From positions 1-64,000 of the forward strand of contig NZ_MJBI02000004.1 in assembly GCF_002742385.2 (NCBI RefSeq): a stretch of 64,000 bases of DNA, given 5' to 3'. Positions 26,341 through 35,628 of this stretch are shown one piece after another (within the stretch, counting starts at the first letter, position 1; each line of letters opens with the position of its first letter). Below the pieces are notes generated by a model. That model worked only from the letters and a program-made list of their open reading frames with translations, was not told the DNA's origin and did not search any database. The DNA comes from Macrococcoides goetzii. GTDB taxonomy: Bacteria; Bacillota; Bacilli; Staphylococcales; Staphylococcaceae. The translations under genes and the position numbers were made by a program.

Positions 26341-27363
26341 TTATTCCTCCTTGATTGGGACTTTTACTTCTATTCGCGTGCCTGACTGTGGTGCTGAAAT
26401 AACGTGACAAGTACCACCAATCTCTAAGGCTCTTTCTTTCATCGTATGTAAACCGTATCTTGTATCGTCTATTTGATTAATATCAAAACCTCGACCATCA
26501 TCTGTCACTCTCAATATAACACGGTTACCTGTTCTAAATAATTCAATCGTAATATGCTCTGCCTTGGCATGTCGTAACGTATTGGAAATGGATTCCTGAG
26601 CAATTCGAAAAAGATGATCCTCTACACCTTTTTCAAGTTTAATCTCTTCAATATCCGCATTGATATTTAATGGTATCTTTTGTTTCAATTCTTTAATAAG
26701 CTGAATTAATCCTTGTTCTAACGTTTTGTTTTTCAATCCGACTGGTCTTAAATGTAATAGCAACGCTCTCATTTCTAATTGTGATTCATGAAGCATTTTC
26801 TCTAATAGATTAAGTTGTTTGCGTACCTGTTCAGCATGATTTACTGATTTTAAAGCGGATAGCATCATGCTTGCAGCAAAAAGCTGCTGACTTACAGAGT
26901 CATGTAATTCTCTTGCAAGTCGCTGACGCTCTTCTTCAACAATTTGCTTTACCGTCTCTTCGTTTAATGTATGAACATCATTGATCACAAGCTGATTTTG
27001 ACGTTTAACTTCTTCGATGATTATACTTACATGTTCTAAAGTTTTCATGATTTCAATAACTTCTAAATCTTGATTTAAATTATCCAGTGTAATCTTCTCA
27101 CCGTCACCAAGACGCGATATCATTTCCTGAATATCTGTATACTGTTCATTCTGACGATATGCAAGTATCGAACCCATAATAATACAGGCAAGTATTACGA
27201 TCACATTTAAAAAAAGTATAGCCGGAACACCAACGATTTGTGTGTAAAACATACCTTGAAAGTAGATGATATTAACAAAAATACGGTCAAGCACGAAAAA
27301 TATTACTGCAAGACTATAAGTAAGTATCAATAAAGAACCAATCATTCTCGTATAGTTATTCAT
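26341..27363 (-). CDS. vraS: Sensor histidine kinase VraS (LiaS-like)
   Basis: 340-residue intramembrane-sensing kinase. Two N-terminal transmembrane helices (about 8-28 and 42-66) enclose a very short outside loop. A coiled linker follows, then HisKA_3 with the phospho-His in [19 protein letters not shown] (near 157) and a HATPase domain ([13 protein letters not shown] near 290 and GTRIEVKVP at the end). It overlaps vraT by 4 bases and precedes vraR by one. Confidence 0.95.
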   Translation of the reverse strand: MNNYTRMIGSLLILTYSLAVIFFVLDRIFVNIIYFQGMFYTQIVGVPAILFLNVIVILACIIMGSILAYRQNEQYTDIQEMISRLGDGEKITLDNLNQDLEVIEIMKTLEHVSIIIEEVKRQNQLVINDVHTLNEETVKQIVEEERQRLARELHDSVSQQLFAASMMLSALKSVNHAEQVRKQLNLLEKMLHESQLEMRALLLHLRPVGLKNKTLEQGLIQLIKELKQKIPLNINADIEEIKLEKGVEDHLFRIAQESISNTLRHAKAEHITIELFRTGNRVILRVTDDGRGFDINQIDDTRYGLHTMKERALEIGGTCHVISAPQSGTRIEVKVPIKEE

Positions 27364-28055
27364 CGGTACTGCACCTCTAAATCTCCGACGATTGATGATA
27401 CAAAAAGCTTGATTACTACTTTATTAGGATATGCATCTGATTCGTAGGTCAAACGTTCATTTCGTGCCTTCTTAGTATACGCATCCTGAATATTAAGTTG
27501 GCCGTACATCGTTGTATAATCCACTTTAACCTGGTAGTGATAAGGTACAGTAATTGTCGTTTTACCAATCATATTGCGTACAACTACAATATTGGTCTCT
27601 TTAAGATTTGCTGCCTGACTTAAATCAATATTTAAATCCCCAATCGCGTGCTGCAGATTAATGTCTTCAAATTTATACACTTTGTCTGGCGTTGATTGAA
27701 AGCTAAACAAAGATTGTTTATTGATGATCATCTTATTATTTTCTGTCTGGATGACTTTCATCGGCTGACGTTTATAGATAATATATCTGATTGCAACGAT
27801 AATAATGAAGCTAAACAAGACGATTAAAGTATATGGATTAGATAATAAGCCAAACATCAACATGATTAGTCCAATCCACAAAATGATAAGCCCGCGCAGA
27901 TTTTCTTTCATGTTCTGGCTTAAGTAAATCAATGCAATTGCTGCAACAATAACAAGTAGCATCCCAATTTTCACAAAGAATATATAATACAGGTTCGATA
28001 ACAATATCAATGTAAAAAAGATGATTAATAACTCTGAACTAACAATTTGTTTCAC
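27360..28055 (-). CDS. vraT: VraT (LiaF/YvqF-like) membrane regulator
   Basis: 231-residue membrane protein with four predicted helices in residues 7-88 and a C-terminal beta-helical domain (about 120-231). The SLFSFQSTPDKVYKFEDINLQHAIGDLNIDLSQA segment and VVRNMIGKTTITVPY match LiaF/YvqF. It is required for signalling through VraS in S. aureus and is an inhibitor in the Bacillus Lia system. It overlaps vraS by 4 bases. AGAGGAAG precedes the ATG. Confidence 0.9.
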   Translation of the reverse strand: MKQIVSSELLIIFFTLILLSNLYYIFFVKIGMLLVIVAAIALIYLSQNMKENLRGLIILWIGLIMLMFGLLSNPYTLIVLFSFIIIVAIRYIIYKRQPMKVIQTENNKMIINKQSLFSFQSTPDKVYKFEDINLQHAIGDLNIDLSQAANLKETNIVVVRNMIGKTTITVPYHYQVKVDYTTMYGQLNIQDAYTKKARNERLTYESDAYPNKVVIKLFVSSIVGDLEVQYR

Positions 28056-28070
28056 ATATACACTTCCTCT

Positions 28071-28421
28071 TTATTTTACATTGGATAATAATAATATTTC
28101 ATATTGTATATTTCTTTTTTCTTCTTCTAAGTTTAACAGTAATGATTCAATTTCATCAATATCATTATCAATCGTATTGATTTTATTGATTAATGGTTGA
28201 CGATTGTTCTTTAAATGTTCTGTCGGTTTAATTTCATGTGTTTCAAGCGCAGTTTGTAATTGTTCTTTTTCAGATGTTAACTGCATCATTTCATTTTGTT
28301 TTATATTTTTCAATCCATTAATATCGGCTAATCGTTTATAGGCAGATGCCGTTCTAAAGTACATAAAGTTCTGAACGCAGGCTTTGACAGTATTGTTTAA
28401 GTAATGTTTTATCTTTTGCAT
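28071..28421 (-). CDS. vraU: VraU-like protein, first gene of the vra operon
   Basis: 116-residue protein at the position of S. aureus vraU, upstream of vraT by 14 bases. Residues 1-35 are basic and weakly amphipathic; residues 40-110 form a long coiled coil (EMMQLTSEKEQLQTALETH ... NDIDEIESLLLNLEEEKRNIQYEILLL). The start is uncertain: MQKIKHYLN has the best distance from GGGGT, and an ATG two codons earlier is too close. Function unproven, presumably part of VraTSR signalling. Confidence 0.72.
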   Translation of the reverse strand: MQKIKHYLNNTVKACVQNFMYFRTASAYKRLADINGLKNIKQNEMMQLTSEKEQLQTALETHEIKPTEHLKNNRQPLINKINTIDNDIDEIESLLLNLEEEKRNIQYEILLLSNVK

Positions 28422-28452
28422 ATTCATACCCCATTCGTTCCGTAGTATCATC

Positions 28453-28458
28453 ATTATA
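28453..28458 (-). promoter_or_regulatory. Candidate -10 of the vra operon
   Basis: TATAAT on the minus strand, 32 bases before vraU and immediately after the T-run of the map terminator. No consensus -35 is present (TTATAT at 17 bases), as expected for a promoter needing the VraR activator. Confidence 0.4.
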
Positions 28459-28494
28459 AAAAAAATTCCACAAACATATAAGCGTCTGTGGAAT
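28457..28494 (-). terminator. Terminator of map
   Basis: On the minus strand ATTCCACA, a 14-base loop, TGTGGAAT, then eight T bases. It separates map from the vra operon. Confidence 0.8.
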
Positions 28495-28523
28495 GATTAT
28501 TAACTACAACTAAAGTAGTAGGA

Positions 28524-29297
<774 letters not shown>

Positions 29298-29446
29298 TTA
29301 AATTTATGCATATGATATGCGCAAATATCGATTAATTTCATACGTAGGTATTGATTAATTTGTTTAATAAACATATCATATATTCGTCACTGTTTATTAT
29401 AACAAAGATTATGCAGTATACTACTTTTAAAAATTGGAATGATGAA

Positions 29447-30442
29447 ATGAAAATAAAATGGACGAAAAAATTAATCGGTGCCCGCACGATTAAAACCGGG
29501 CTTGCAACTTTTTTAACTGCAGTAATATGCCAGTTTTTTAATTTACCACCGATATTTGCAGTAATTACCTCAATCGTATCGATAGAACCAACAGCGCGAG
29601 CTTCTTTGAAGAAAGCATTTGTAAGGTTTCCCGCTTCGATTTTAGGTGCGTTTATCGCTGTAATGAGTACATACTTTTTAGGAGATAGTGCTTTAAGTTA
29701 TAGTATTGCAGCAACCTTGACTTTGTTTGTTTGCTATAAACTAAAGTTATATGATGGTATGCTTGTTGCCAGTCTTACTGCAGTTGCTATGGTTCCTAAT
29801 ATTCATCAGGATTTTGCGTTTAACTTCTTTTCAAGGCTAGCAACGACAACAATCGGTTTAACGACAGCTACCGTCGTCAATTTCTTTGTATTACCACCAA
29901 AGTATCATACGCAGATCGCGAGTCTTATGGATATTTTAGAATCAAAGTTAATGTCGATGCTTGTAAGGCGTTCGACTGAAATCAATGCTAATCTTGCTGA
30001 TTTAAGCGGCACATTGCCAATGATGGAGCAAACAAATAAATTAATCGCAAAGATTGATACTTTACTGGCATACGAAAAAGAGGAATTGCATTTTCATAAA
30101 AATTTAGAAATTGAGTACGAATTGACTAAGTTACGTCATCGATTGGATGTTAACCGTCTCATTCAGTTACATATTAACCATATGATACTCATTCCAAATG
30201 GGACGACCTTTGAAATGACAATAGAAGAAAAGGAAGCACTCAATGAACTTATGAAAGCATTTGAATCATTCGGTAAAGATCGCACTTACCATCCAGACAA
30301 ATCATCGCTGAGTTTACTTAAAAATAGCGTGAAGCATTTAACTGAATTTGATGATAATCAAATGAAAAGTCATTACATTTATGAACTGCTGATGATCAAT
30401 AGATTACTTGCTGATCATCCAAATAAAAAGAAACAAGTCTAA
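29447..30442 (+). CDS. UPF0421 membrane protein (ArAE/FUSC-like)
   Basis: 331-residue membrane protein of the UPF0421 family, clearly matching the S. aureus protein next to map. The N-terminal motif LIGARTIKTGLATFLTAVICQFFNLPPIFAVIT begins the first of about five helices (residues 12-150); the remainder is a cytoplasmic helical domain. It is a distant paralog of the protein at 4242-5327. The start at MKIKWTKKL is chosen by homology; an ORF 32 codons longer reaches into the divergent promoter region. Ribosome site is weak (GGAATGA). Confidence 0.8.
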   Translation: MKIKWTKKLIGARTIKTGLATFLTAVICQFFNLPPIFAVITSIVSIEPTARASLKKAFVRFPASILGAFIAVMSTYFLGDSALSYSIAATLTLFVCYKLKLYDGMLVASLTAVAMVPNIHQDFAFNFFSRLATTTIGLTTATVVNFFVLPPKYHTQIASLMDILESKLMSMLVRRSTEINANLADLSGTLPMMEQTNKLIAKIDTLLAYEKEELHFHKNLEIEYELTKLRHRLDVNRLIQLHINHMILIPNGTTFEMTIEEKEALNELMKAFESFGKDRTYHPDKSSLSLLKNSVKHLTEFDDNQMKSHYIYELLMINRLLADHPNKKKQV

Positions 30443-30463
30443 TTACGACTTGTTTCTTTTTGT
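30425..30463. terminator. Bidirectional terminator
   Basis: AAAAAGAAACAAGTC, seven bases, and its exact complement (15-bp stem). It lies between the UPF0421 gene and the convergent scdA. Confidence 0.88.
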
Positions 30464-30471
30464 TTGTTTAT

Positions 30472-31149
30472 CTATTTAATTCTTTCAAACAATACGTTAT
30501 TTTCCAGATGTACATGTTGGAACGTATCACGTTCAAGCATTGCTAAACGTTGGTATACAACTCTAAATGTACCACAAGCATCCATCGGTGGTGTAAAGTC
30601 GGACGTCATTTCACGCATGCGTTTTAAAATATTACCTGCACCGTCATGTTCTGTTTCAAGTTCAGCAATATGAGGTGCAAGTTTAGTCTTTAAATCATCT
30701 GTCGGATTGTTTGTATATTCGATGACAAGTGGAAATACATTGTCATCTTCATCTTTAGTGTGATCTAATAATTCATCACGTAGCTTCAGTGTGAGTTCTT
30801 TTAGTTCTATGAGATGTGGATGACGTTCACCATGCACTTTTGCTACTTTCGTTACATAAGGCATTAAGTTCTTAAATTCTTCTGCAAGTGGTTTATGATA
30901 TTTATTTTGAATGTAATTGATAAGCGCTGCATTATCTAAATACTGTACATCAAGTGTTCCATCACTACCATTATCTAAAGCGTTAATTTCTTCTAACAAT
31001 GCATCAAGTGGCTTACTTTTTTCGTTGATAGCCTCTGATAACGGGATATTACCTCCACAGCAGAAATCGATACGGTTACTTCTAAAAATATCTGCTGATT
31101 TAGGCGATTGTTTTACGATATCTGAAACAAGCATTTCTTTAGTGATCAT
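30472..31149 (-). CDS. scdA: Iron-sulfur cluster repair di-iron protein ScdA (RIC/YtfE)
   Basis: 225-residue di-iron protein that repairs Fe-S clusters damaged by nitric oxide and peroxide. An N-terminal DUF542 domain has RIDFCCGGNIPL (Cys pair near 30). The hemerythrin-like domain (about 75-225) has the iron-binding His/Glu residues (HGERHPHL, LLDHTKDEDDNVFP, ETEHDGAG, FQHVHLENNVLF). The start follows GGAGG by nine bases; a 19-codon longer frame is not supported. It is the second gene behind an NsrR-like operator, 68 bases after a radical SAM gene. Confidence 0.93.
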   Translation of the reverse strand: MITKEMLVSDIVKQSPKSADIFRSNRIDFCCGGNIPLSEAINEKSKPLDALLEEINALDNGSDGTLDVQYLDNAALINYIQNKYHKPLAEEFKNLMPYVTKVAKVHGERHPHLIELKELTLKLRDELLDHTKDEDDNVFPLVIEYTNNPTDDLKTKLAPHIAELETEHDGAGNILKRMREMTSDFTPPMDACGTFRVVYQRLAMLERDTFQHVHLENNVLFERIK

Positions 31150-31217
31150 GTTTTTTTTCCTCCGATTAATTTTAAATTTTTTTATTGATTCATTTTTTAT
31201 AATCATTTTTACTTTTT

Positions 31218-32351
31218 TTAATTAACTGCTTTCAACTTTCTTTGATGCTGTATCCAGGCTTTAGGCTGGTATACACAGAAAGGTTCTGATTCCATTAAAT
31301 CTCCTGTTACGGCGTACGCACGACTTCTTGAACCCCCACATACATATCTGAATTCACACATGCCACATTTACCTTTGAATAGATCAGGGTTACGTAAGTT
31401 TTGTAATATTGGAGAGTTTACGTATATATCACTGAGTGGTTTTTGTCGAATGTTTCCACATGAAACAGGAAGCAGGCCACTCGGATAAACGTGTCCTAAA
31501 TGTGATACAAATACAAAGCCATTTCCATCATTGACACCTTTAGGGGCACGACCTAATCCATCAATTGTATTGATATCCATCGTTGTTAAACTGTCTTCAT
31601 ATTTAATTGCATCAAACGTCCCTGCCTTTTTCATCTCACGAATCTGTTCCTGAAGCACGACGCGTCGATAATGTTGTGCAGAAGTTGTCTTAATGCCAAA
31701 TGAAGCTGTCTTACGTAATTTATTTAAGAAACGAAATACTTCTTCATGTTGTGCTGGTGTGACCATATCACTTTCTTTTCCTCGACCCGTAGGAACTAAG
31801 AAAAATACTGACCAAAGTACACAACCTAAATCTTCAACCATCTGAGCCATCTCTTCTAAATAATCAATATTATAGCGACTAATCACCGTATTAATTTGTA
31901 ATGGCATCTTTAATTCTTTTAAATATTGAATTGCGTTCATTGTTAAATCAAAGCTACCTTCTGTACCTCGGAAATGATCGTGGATTTGTTTATTCGGTCC
32001 ATCTATACTGAATGCCCAACGAGATAAACCGACATCTTTTGCACGCTGCATATTTTCTTTTGTGACATTTGGTGTGGCACTCGGTGTCATAGAAACGCGA
32101 ACACCTTTTTCAACTGCATAAGCTGACAATTCGAAAATATCTTCTCTCATCAAAGGATCGCCACCGGTAAATACAAGCATTGGTCCGTTCATCTGTGCAA
32201 TATCATCAATCAATGCTTTACCCTCATCCGTCGTTAGCTCATATGGATTGCGATTAATTTGTGCTTCAGCTCTACAATGCAGGCAATGTAGTTCACAAGC
32301 ACGTGTTACTTCCCAGATGACGATAAATGGTTTCTCGTTATAATCTATCAA
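31218..32351 (-). CDS. Radical SAM/SPASM protein (TIGR04053-like)
   Basis: 377-residue radical SAM enzyme with a C-terminal SPASM domain, resembling TIGR04053 (BA_1875) and more distantly the haem-maturation enzymes AhbD and NirJ. The cluster motif is CELHCLHC (near 19-26), followed by VFTGGDPLMRED. The SPASM cysteines include CGNI (near 297), CGMCEFRYVCGG (near 333-342) and EPFCVY. The substrate is unknown. Translation begins at TTG, six bases after GAGGG. It is cotranscribed with scdA behind an NsrR-like palindrome, so a role in nitric-oxide stress or haem/Fe-S repair is inferred. Confidence 0.82.
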   Translation of the reverse strand: MIDYNEKPFIVIWEVTRACELHCLHCRAEAQINRNPYELTTDEGKALIDDIAQMNGPMLVFTGGDPLMREDIFELSAYAVEKGVRVSMTPSATPNVTKENMQRAKDVGLSRWAFSIDGPNKQIHDHFRGTEGSFDLTMNAIQYLKELKMPLQINTVISRYNIDYLEEMAQMVEDLGCVLWSVFFLVPTGRGKESDMVTPAQHEEVFRFLNKLRKTASFGIKTTSAQHYRRVVLQEQIREMKKAGTFDAIKYEDSLTTMDINTIDGLGRAPKGVNDGNGFVFVSHLGHVYPSGLLPVSCGNIRQKPLSDIYVNSPILQNLRNPDLFKGKCGMCEFRYVCGGSRSRAYAVTGDLMESEPFCVYQPKAWIQHQRKLKAVN

Positions 32352-32380
32352 ACAAATCCCTCCCCGAAACTTATAAGTCG

Positions 32381-32386
32381 ATTATA
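32381..32386 (-). promoter_or_regulatory. -10 box of the radical SAM-scdA operon
   Basis: TATAAT on the minus strand, about 30 bases before the TTG start. Its -35 position (32404-32409) falls inside the palindrome at 32392-32418. Confidence 0.5.
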
Positions 32387-32391
32387 CACCT

Positions 32392-32418
32392 AAAAGATAT
32401 ATTTAAAATATATCTTTT
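32392..32418. promoter_or_regulatory. NsrR-like operator
   Basis: A perfect palindrome with 13-base arms (AAAAGATATATTT and its complement) about one central base. The inner 23 bases have the 11-1-11 layout of NsrR sites: AAGATATATTT, one base, AAATATATCTT. It matches the remembered NsrR pattern except at AT/GC-variable positions. It covers the -35 region of the radical SAM-scdA promoter, so repression is expected. No nsrR gene is in the window. Confidence 0.6.
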
Positions 32419-32483
32419 AAAGAGTTTGATAATTTGTCACAAGATTTTTGGGCAGTTCGCTCTCTGAATCGGCCCAAATCAAT

Positions 32484-32516
32484 AAAAACGGGGCGGTTCC
32501 ACAATAGAATCGCCCC
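32484..32516 (-). terminator. Terminator of murT-gatD
   Basis: On the minus strand GGGGCG, a 15-base loop with further TTC/GAA pairing, CGCCCC, then GTTTTT. Unusually GC-rich for this window. Confidence 0.8.
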
Positions 32517-32532
32517 ATAACAATTTCATATT

Positions 32533-33261
32533 TTATTTCTTGTCTTCCATTAATCGCTTTACAATAACTTGTTTAGCCGCTTCTTCCACACTATTATCGA
32601 GACGCACTTCAGGAAATGCCATACCGATACGCTCACATGCTTGTTTCAATAAATAATCTGTAATCTCATGGTTTTTAGGTAAGATCGGACCATGTAAATA
32701 CGTTCCTAATAAATTCTTGTAATGAATACCTTCTTTTTTATCCGTGTCGTTATTACCATAACCACTGACAACATTCCCTAAAGTATTGTAATCATGATAT
32801 GTTCTGCCACCATGATTTTCAAATCCAACGATTTGACCGAATGTTTCAGATTCAATCACGATATTTCCTGTTAAACGATCTTTCTTAGATTCAGTATAAA
32901 AATCTAAAATATGCAGTCCTTTTAATTCCTGGCCATCTGGCGTAATATATTTTTCACCTAAAAATTGATAACCACCACAAATCGTTAGTGCTGGCATACC
33001 GTCTTCAATTGCTGCTTTAAAATCATCTTTAACACGGAACAGATCATCAGTTGCAATCTTTTGTTCACGGTCACTCCCTCCACCGATAAACAATATATCC
33101 GCATCGCTAATCTTAATGCCTTGTGTTGTATTAATATCTGTAACGTTTACTTCCAGTCCGCGCCATTTGGCACGTTGTTTCAAAGCAATAATATTTCCGA
33201 TATCACCATATAAATTCAACTTATCCGGCATAAAGTGAAATACTTCGATAGCTCTATTCAT
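32533..33261 (-). CDS. gatD: Lipid II isoglutaminyl synthase, glutaminase subunit GatD
   Basis: 242-residue class I glutamine amidotransferase that supplies ammonia to MurT for amidating the D-glutamate of lipid II. The nucleophile Cys lies in [12 protein letters not shown] (near 94) and the catalytic His in [12 protein letters not shown] (near 190). The start [10 protein letters not shown] is placed by GGAGG and overlaps the murT stop by 8 bases, which couples the subunits. Followed by a strong terminator. Confidence 0.93.
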   Translation of the reverse strand: MNRAIEVFHFMPDKLNLYGDIGNIIALKQRAKWRGLEVNVTDINTTQGIKISDADILFIGGGSDREQKIATDDLFRVKDDFKAAIEDGMPALTICGGYQFLGEKYITPDGQELKGLHILDFYTESKKDRLTGNIVIESETFGQIVGFENHGGRTYHDYNTLGNVVSGYGNNDTDKKEGIHYKNLLGTYLHGPILPKNHEITDYLLKQACERIGMAFPEVRLDNSVEEAAKQVIVKRLMEDKK

Positions 33262-34573
33262 TTCCTTTACCTCCTTCAAAGAATTGATTTAATGCCTGAT
33301 GCATCGGTTCTAAAGATGTATAGTTTGGAATACATACTGGGTACTCAGGTCGTTTTAGTATTGTATGCGTCGCTTCCTTTATATTTTGATTCACATGAAT
33401 TTCAGCATCAATTTCAGCATACTTCAATCGCAATGCAATCTCTTCAGCTCTATTTCCTGTACACATAATATAAGGTATATTTTGACGTGCTAACTTTTCA
33501 AAATCAGCATCCCAAATCCACGAAATGTCTCGTCCATCTGCACCATTATCATTTAATGCGATTAAATATGATTTTGCACCTTCAATTTTTTCCCCGACAG
33601 ATAGACTCGCATTCAATCCAGCTGGATTCTTCGCTAAATTGATAATGGCTTGTTTGTTTCCTTTTTCGAAGTTTTGCATACGCCCATTATCGCTTGTGTA
33701 CGTTAAAAATCCTTTTTCAATCGATTTGTCATTTAATCCGAGTTCTCGTAAAACTGCGTAAGCTGCAATAATATTGAAGACGTTAAAGTCGCCTGCAATC
33801 TTCATATTGAAAGTATGTCCGTTAATCGTCGGGTTCAAGAATGGTGTCTCAGTTAATGCTTCAACTTCATATTTTGGTGTATTTCGACTAAAACCACACG
33901 TACAAGAATAATGTCCAATCTGATTATAATGAATCCAATCATAATGCAGCATTTTACCGCAATTTGGACAGTATTTACTTTCAATCATTGAACTTTCTTC
34001 AAAGTTATGAATATGATCTTTCATACCATAATATGTCACTTTGTTACTCGCAATCTTTAAGCGTGAAACAAACGGATCATCTGCATTTAAGATGAGTTCT
34101 ATCCCTCGTCCTTTTATATTTTCAGCGATTCTATCGACTAATATATCTATTTCGCCAAAGCGGTCCATCTGATCACGGAAGAAATTCGTAAACACCATCT
34201 TTGTTGGGGTCATTTCTTTTAATACACGCGGAATAGAGCCTTCATCGATCTCAATAATCGCAAGTTTTGTATCTTTTGAAGATTGTACGATGAAGCTTGA
34301 TGTAATACCGGCAGCCATATTAGCACCTTCTGTATTATGAATAATGCTAATATTATTTTGTTTCAATGTGTGCCCGATTAAATTACTTGTCGTCGTCTTC
34401 CCGTTTGTTCCTGAAATAAAGACCACTTCATCAACTTCGGCACTTAGTTTCTTTAATATTTGCGGATCAATTTTACGCGCAATCTGACCTGGCAAATCTG
34501 TACCGCGTTTACCAGCCATGATGCTTAATCGTCGTGCAGCTTTCGCTAAATTTTTAGCAGCAAATTTTTTCAT
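33254..34573 (-). CDS. murT: Lipid II isoglutaminyl synthase, ligase subunit MurT
   Basis: 439-residue Mur-ligase-like ATPase that, with GatD, converts lipid II D-isoglutamate to D-isoglutamine, needed for PBP cross-linking and beta-lactam resistance. The ATP loop is [11 protein letters not shown] (near 54-64). A zinc ribbon inserted in the middle domain is visible as CPNC (near 204-207) and CTCG (near 223-226). The C-terminal DUF1727 domain has [26 protein letters not shown] precedes the ATG. First gene of murT-gatD. Confidence 0.95.
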   Translation of the reverse strand: MKKFAAKNLAKAARRLSIMAGKRGTDLPGQIARKIDPQILKKLSAEVDEVVFISGTNGKTTTSNLIGHTLKQNNISIIHNTEGANMAAGITSSFIVQSSKDTKLAIIEIDEGSIPRVLKEMTPTKMVFTNFFRDQMDRFGEIDILVDRIAENIKGRGIELILNADDPFVSRLKIASNKVTYYGMKDHIHNFEESSMIESKYCPNCGKMLHYDWIHYNQIGHYSCTCGFSRNTPKYEVEALTETPFLNPTINGHTFNMKIAGDFNVFNIIAAYAVLRELGLNDKSIEKGFLTYTSDNGRMQNFEKGNKQAIINLAKNPAGLNASLSVGEKIEGAKSYLIALNDNGADGRDISWIWDADFEKLARQNIPYIMCTGNRAEEIALRLKYAEIDAEIHVNQNIKEATHTILKRPEYPVCIPNYTSLEPMHQALNQFFEGGKGNE

Positions 34574-34711
34574 AGTAACCTCCTAATTTCAACAATTTAT
34601 TATATCACTTCATAAATAATTAGTATAAATATTTGTCGCGAATAAATATAAAGACTATAAAACCTTCCCCTCCATACCATGGATATTATTATCTAATCTT
34701 TTTACATTATA

Positions 34712-34726
34712 TTATAATGAATTTAT
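34712..34726 (+). promoter_or_regulatory. Candidate PerR box overlapping the ftnA -10
   Basis: TTATAATGAATTTAT has a perfect first half-site and 11 of 14 fixed positions of the Bacillus PerR box. It covers the TATAAT at 34713-34718. ftnA is a PerR target in S. aureus. Confidence 0.5.
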
Positions 34727-34748
34727 CTTAAAATTGGAGGGAATATCT

Positions 34749-35252
34749 ATGTTATCAACAGAATTGACTGCCGCATTAAATAAACAGATGAACGAGGAAT
34801 TCGCAGCAGCACATGCATACATGGCAATGGCTGCATATTGTGCTAAAGAAAGTTATGACGGGTTTGCTAACTTTTATGAACAGCAAGCTGCTGAGGAAAG
34901 ATTCCATGGTACAAAAATCTATAATTATTTAAATGACCGCGATCAACATGCCAAGTTCTCAGAAATCCCTGCACCAAATACAGAATTTTCAAGTGTTTTA
35001 GATACCTTTGAAGCAGGACTTGCACAAGAACAACAAGTGACTGCAAACTTTTACAATTTAGCGGAACTTGCTAAGAATGATAAGGAATTCTCAACGATCT
35101 CGTTCTTAAACTGGTTCTTAGACGAACAGGTTGAGGAAGAAGCGATGTTTAAAAAACATATCGATTACATCAGACGTATTAAAGACGATGCAAATGCATT
35201 ATATTTATATGAGAAAGAACTAGGTAAACGTAACTTTAGTGAAGAAGAATAA
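34749..35252 (+). CDS. ftnA: Ferritin FtnA
   Basis: 167-residue iron-storage protein, a four-helix bundle forming a 24-mer that oxidises and stores ferrous iron. Ferroxidase ligands are visible in [12 protein letters not shown] (Glu near 17), [10 protein letters not shown] (Glu and His near 50), AQEQQ and [10 protein letters not shown]. The start [10 protein letters not shown] follows GGAGGG; a 5-codon longer frame runs over the ribosome site. It has its own promoter with a PerR-like box. Confidence 0.95.
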   Translation: MLSTELTAALNKQMNEEFAAAHAYMAMAAYCAKESYDGFANFYEQQAAEERFHGTKIYNYLNDRDQHAKFSEIPAPNTEFSSVLDTFEAGLAQEQQVTANFYNLAELAKNDKEFSTISFLNWFLDEQVEEEAMFKKHIDYIRRIKDDANALYLYEKELGKRNFSEEE

Positions 35253-35265
35253 TCAGTCGTTCTCT

Positions 35266-35292
35266 ACACCTCTTATGAGGTGTTTTTATTTT
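35266..35292 (+). terminator. Terminator of ftnA
   Basis: ACACCTC, four bases, GAGGTGT, then TTTTATTTT. Confidence 0.8.
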
Positions 35293-35354
35293 GTCAAAAG
35301 CAGGGTAATCCCCTACTTGTATTATATAAAATGGCATGATAAGCTAGTCGTAAA

Positions 35355-35369
35355 TGATAATCAATATCA
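35355..35369 (+). promoter_or_regulatory. Fur box of the feo operon
   Basis: TGATAATCAATATCA matches 13 of 14 fixed positions of the 7-1-7 Fur box (TGATAAT, one base, ATTATCA). It lies 23 bases before feoA. Confidence 0.75.
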
Positions 35370-35391
35370 ATCAATTAAAGAAGGTGTCATA

Positions 35392-35628
35392 ATGATTCAT
35401 GTCGCAAATGCTACACTCGGCACAACATATAAAATAAAATCGATGTTATTTGACAATGCGATGGTGATGCATCGATTACATGCATTAGGTTTCACGGAAG
35501 GTAGTGAAATTAAAGTGCGACAAAAAAGTTTATTTAAAGGTCCCTGCACTTTAGATATCAATGGTCAACATGTTTGTATCCGCAATTGTGATGCTTGTAA
35601 AATCATGCTGGAGCAAGTTCATGAATAG
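35392..35628 (+). CDS. feoA: Ferrous iron transport protein FeoA
   Basis: 78-residue SH3-like protein that assists FeoB. Typical features are the [15 protein letters not shown] and [22 protein letters not shown] segments; the C-terminal Cys residues are unusual compared with Cys-free FeoA proteins. The ATG follows AGAAGGTG. It overlaps feoB by 8 bases. A Fur box lies just upstream. Confidence 0.92.
   Translation: MIHVANATLGTTYKIKSMLFDNAMVMHRLHALGFTEGSEIKVRQKSLFKGPCTLDINGQHVCIRNCDACKIMLEQVHE

Noticed and set aside
32447-32478. GC-rich hairpin (TTTGGGC/GCCCAAA) between gatD terminator and the NsrR-like site
   Set aside because: No T-run on either strand and an 18-base loop; neither a terminator nor a recognised riboswitch, so left unassigned.
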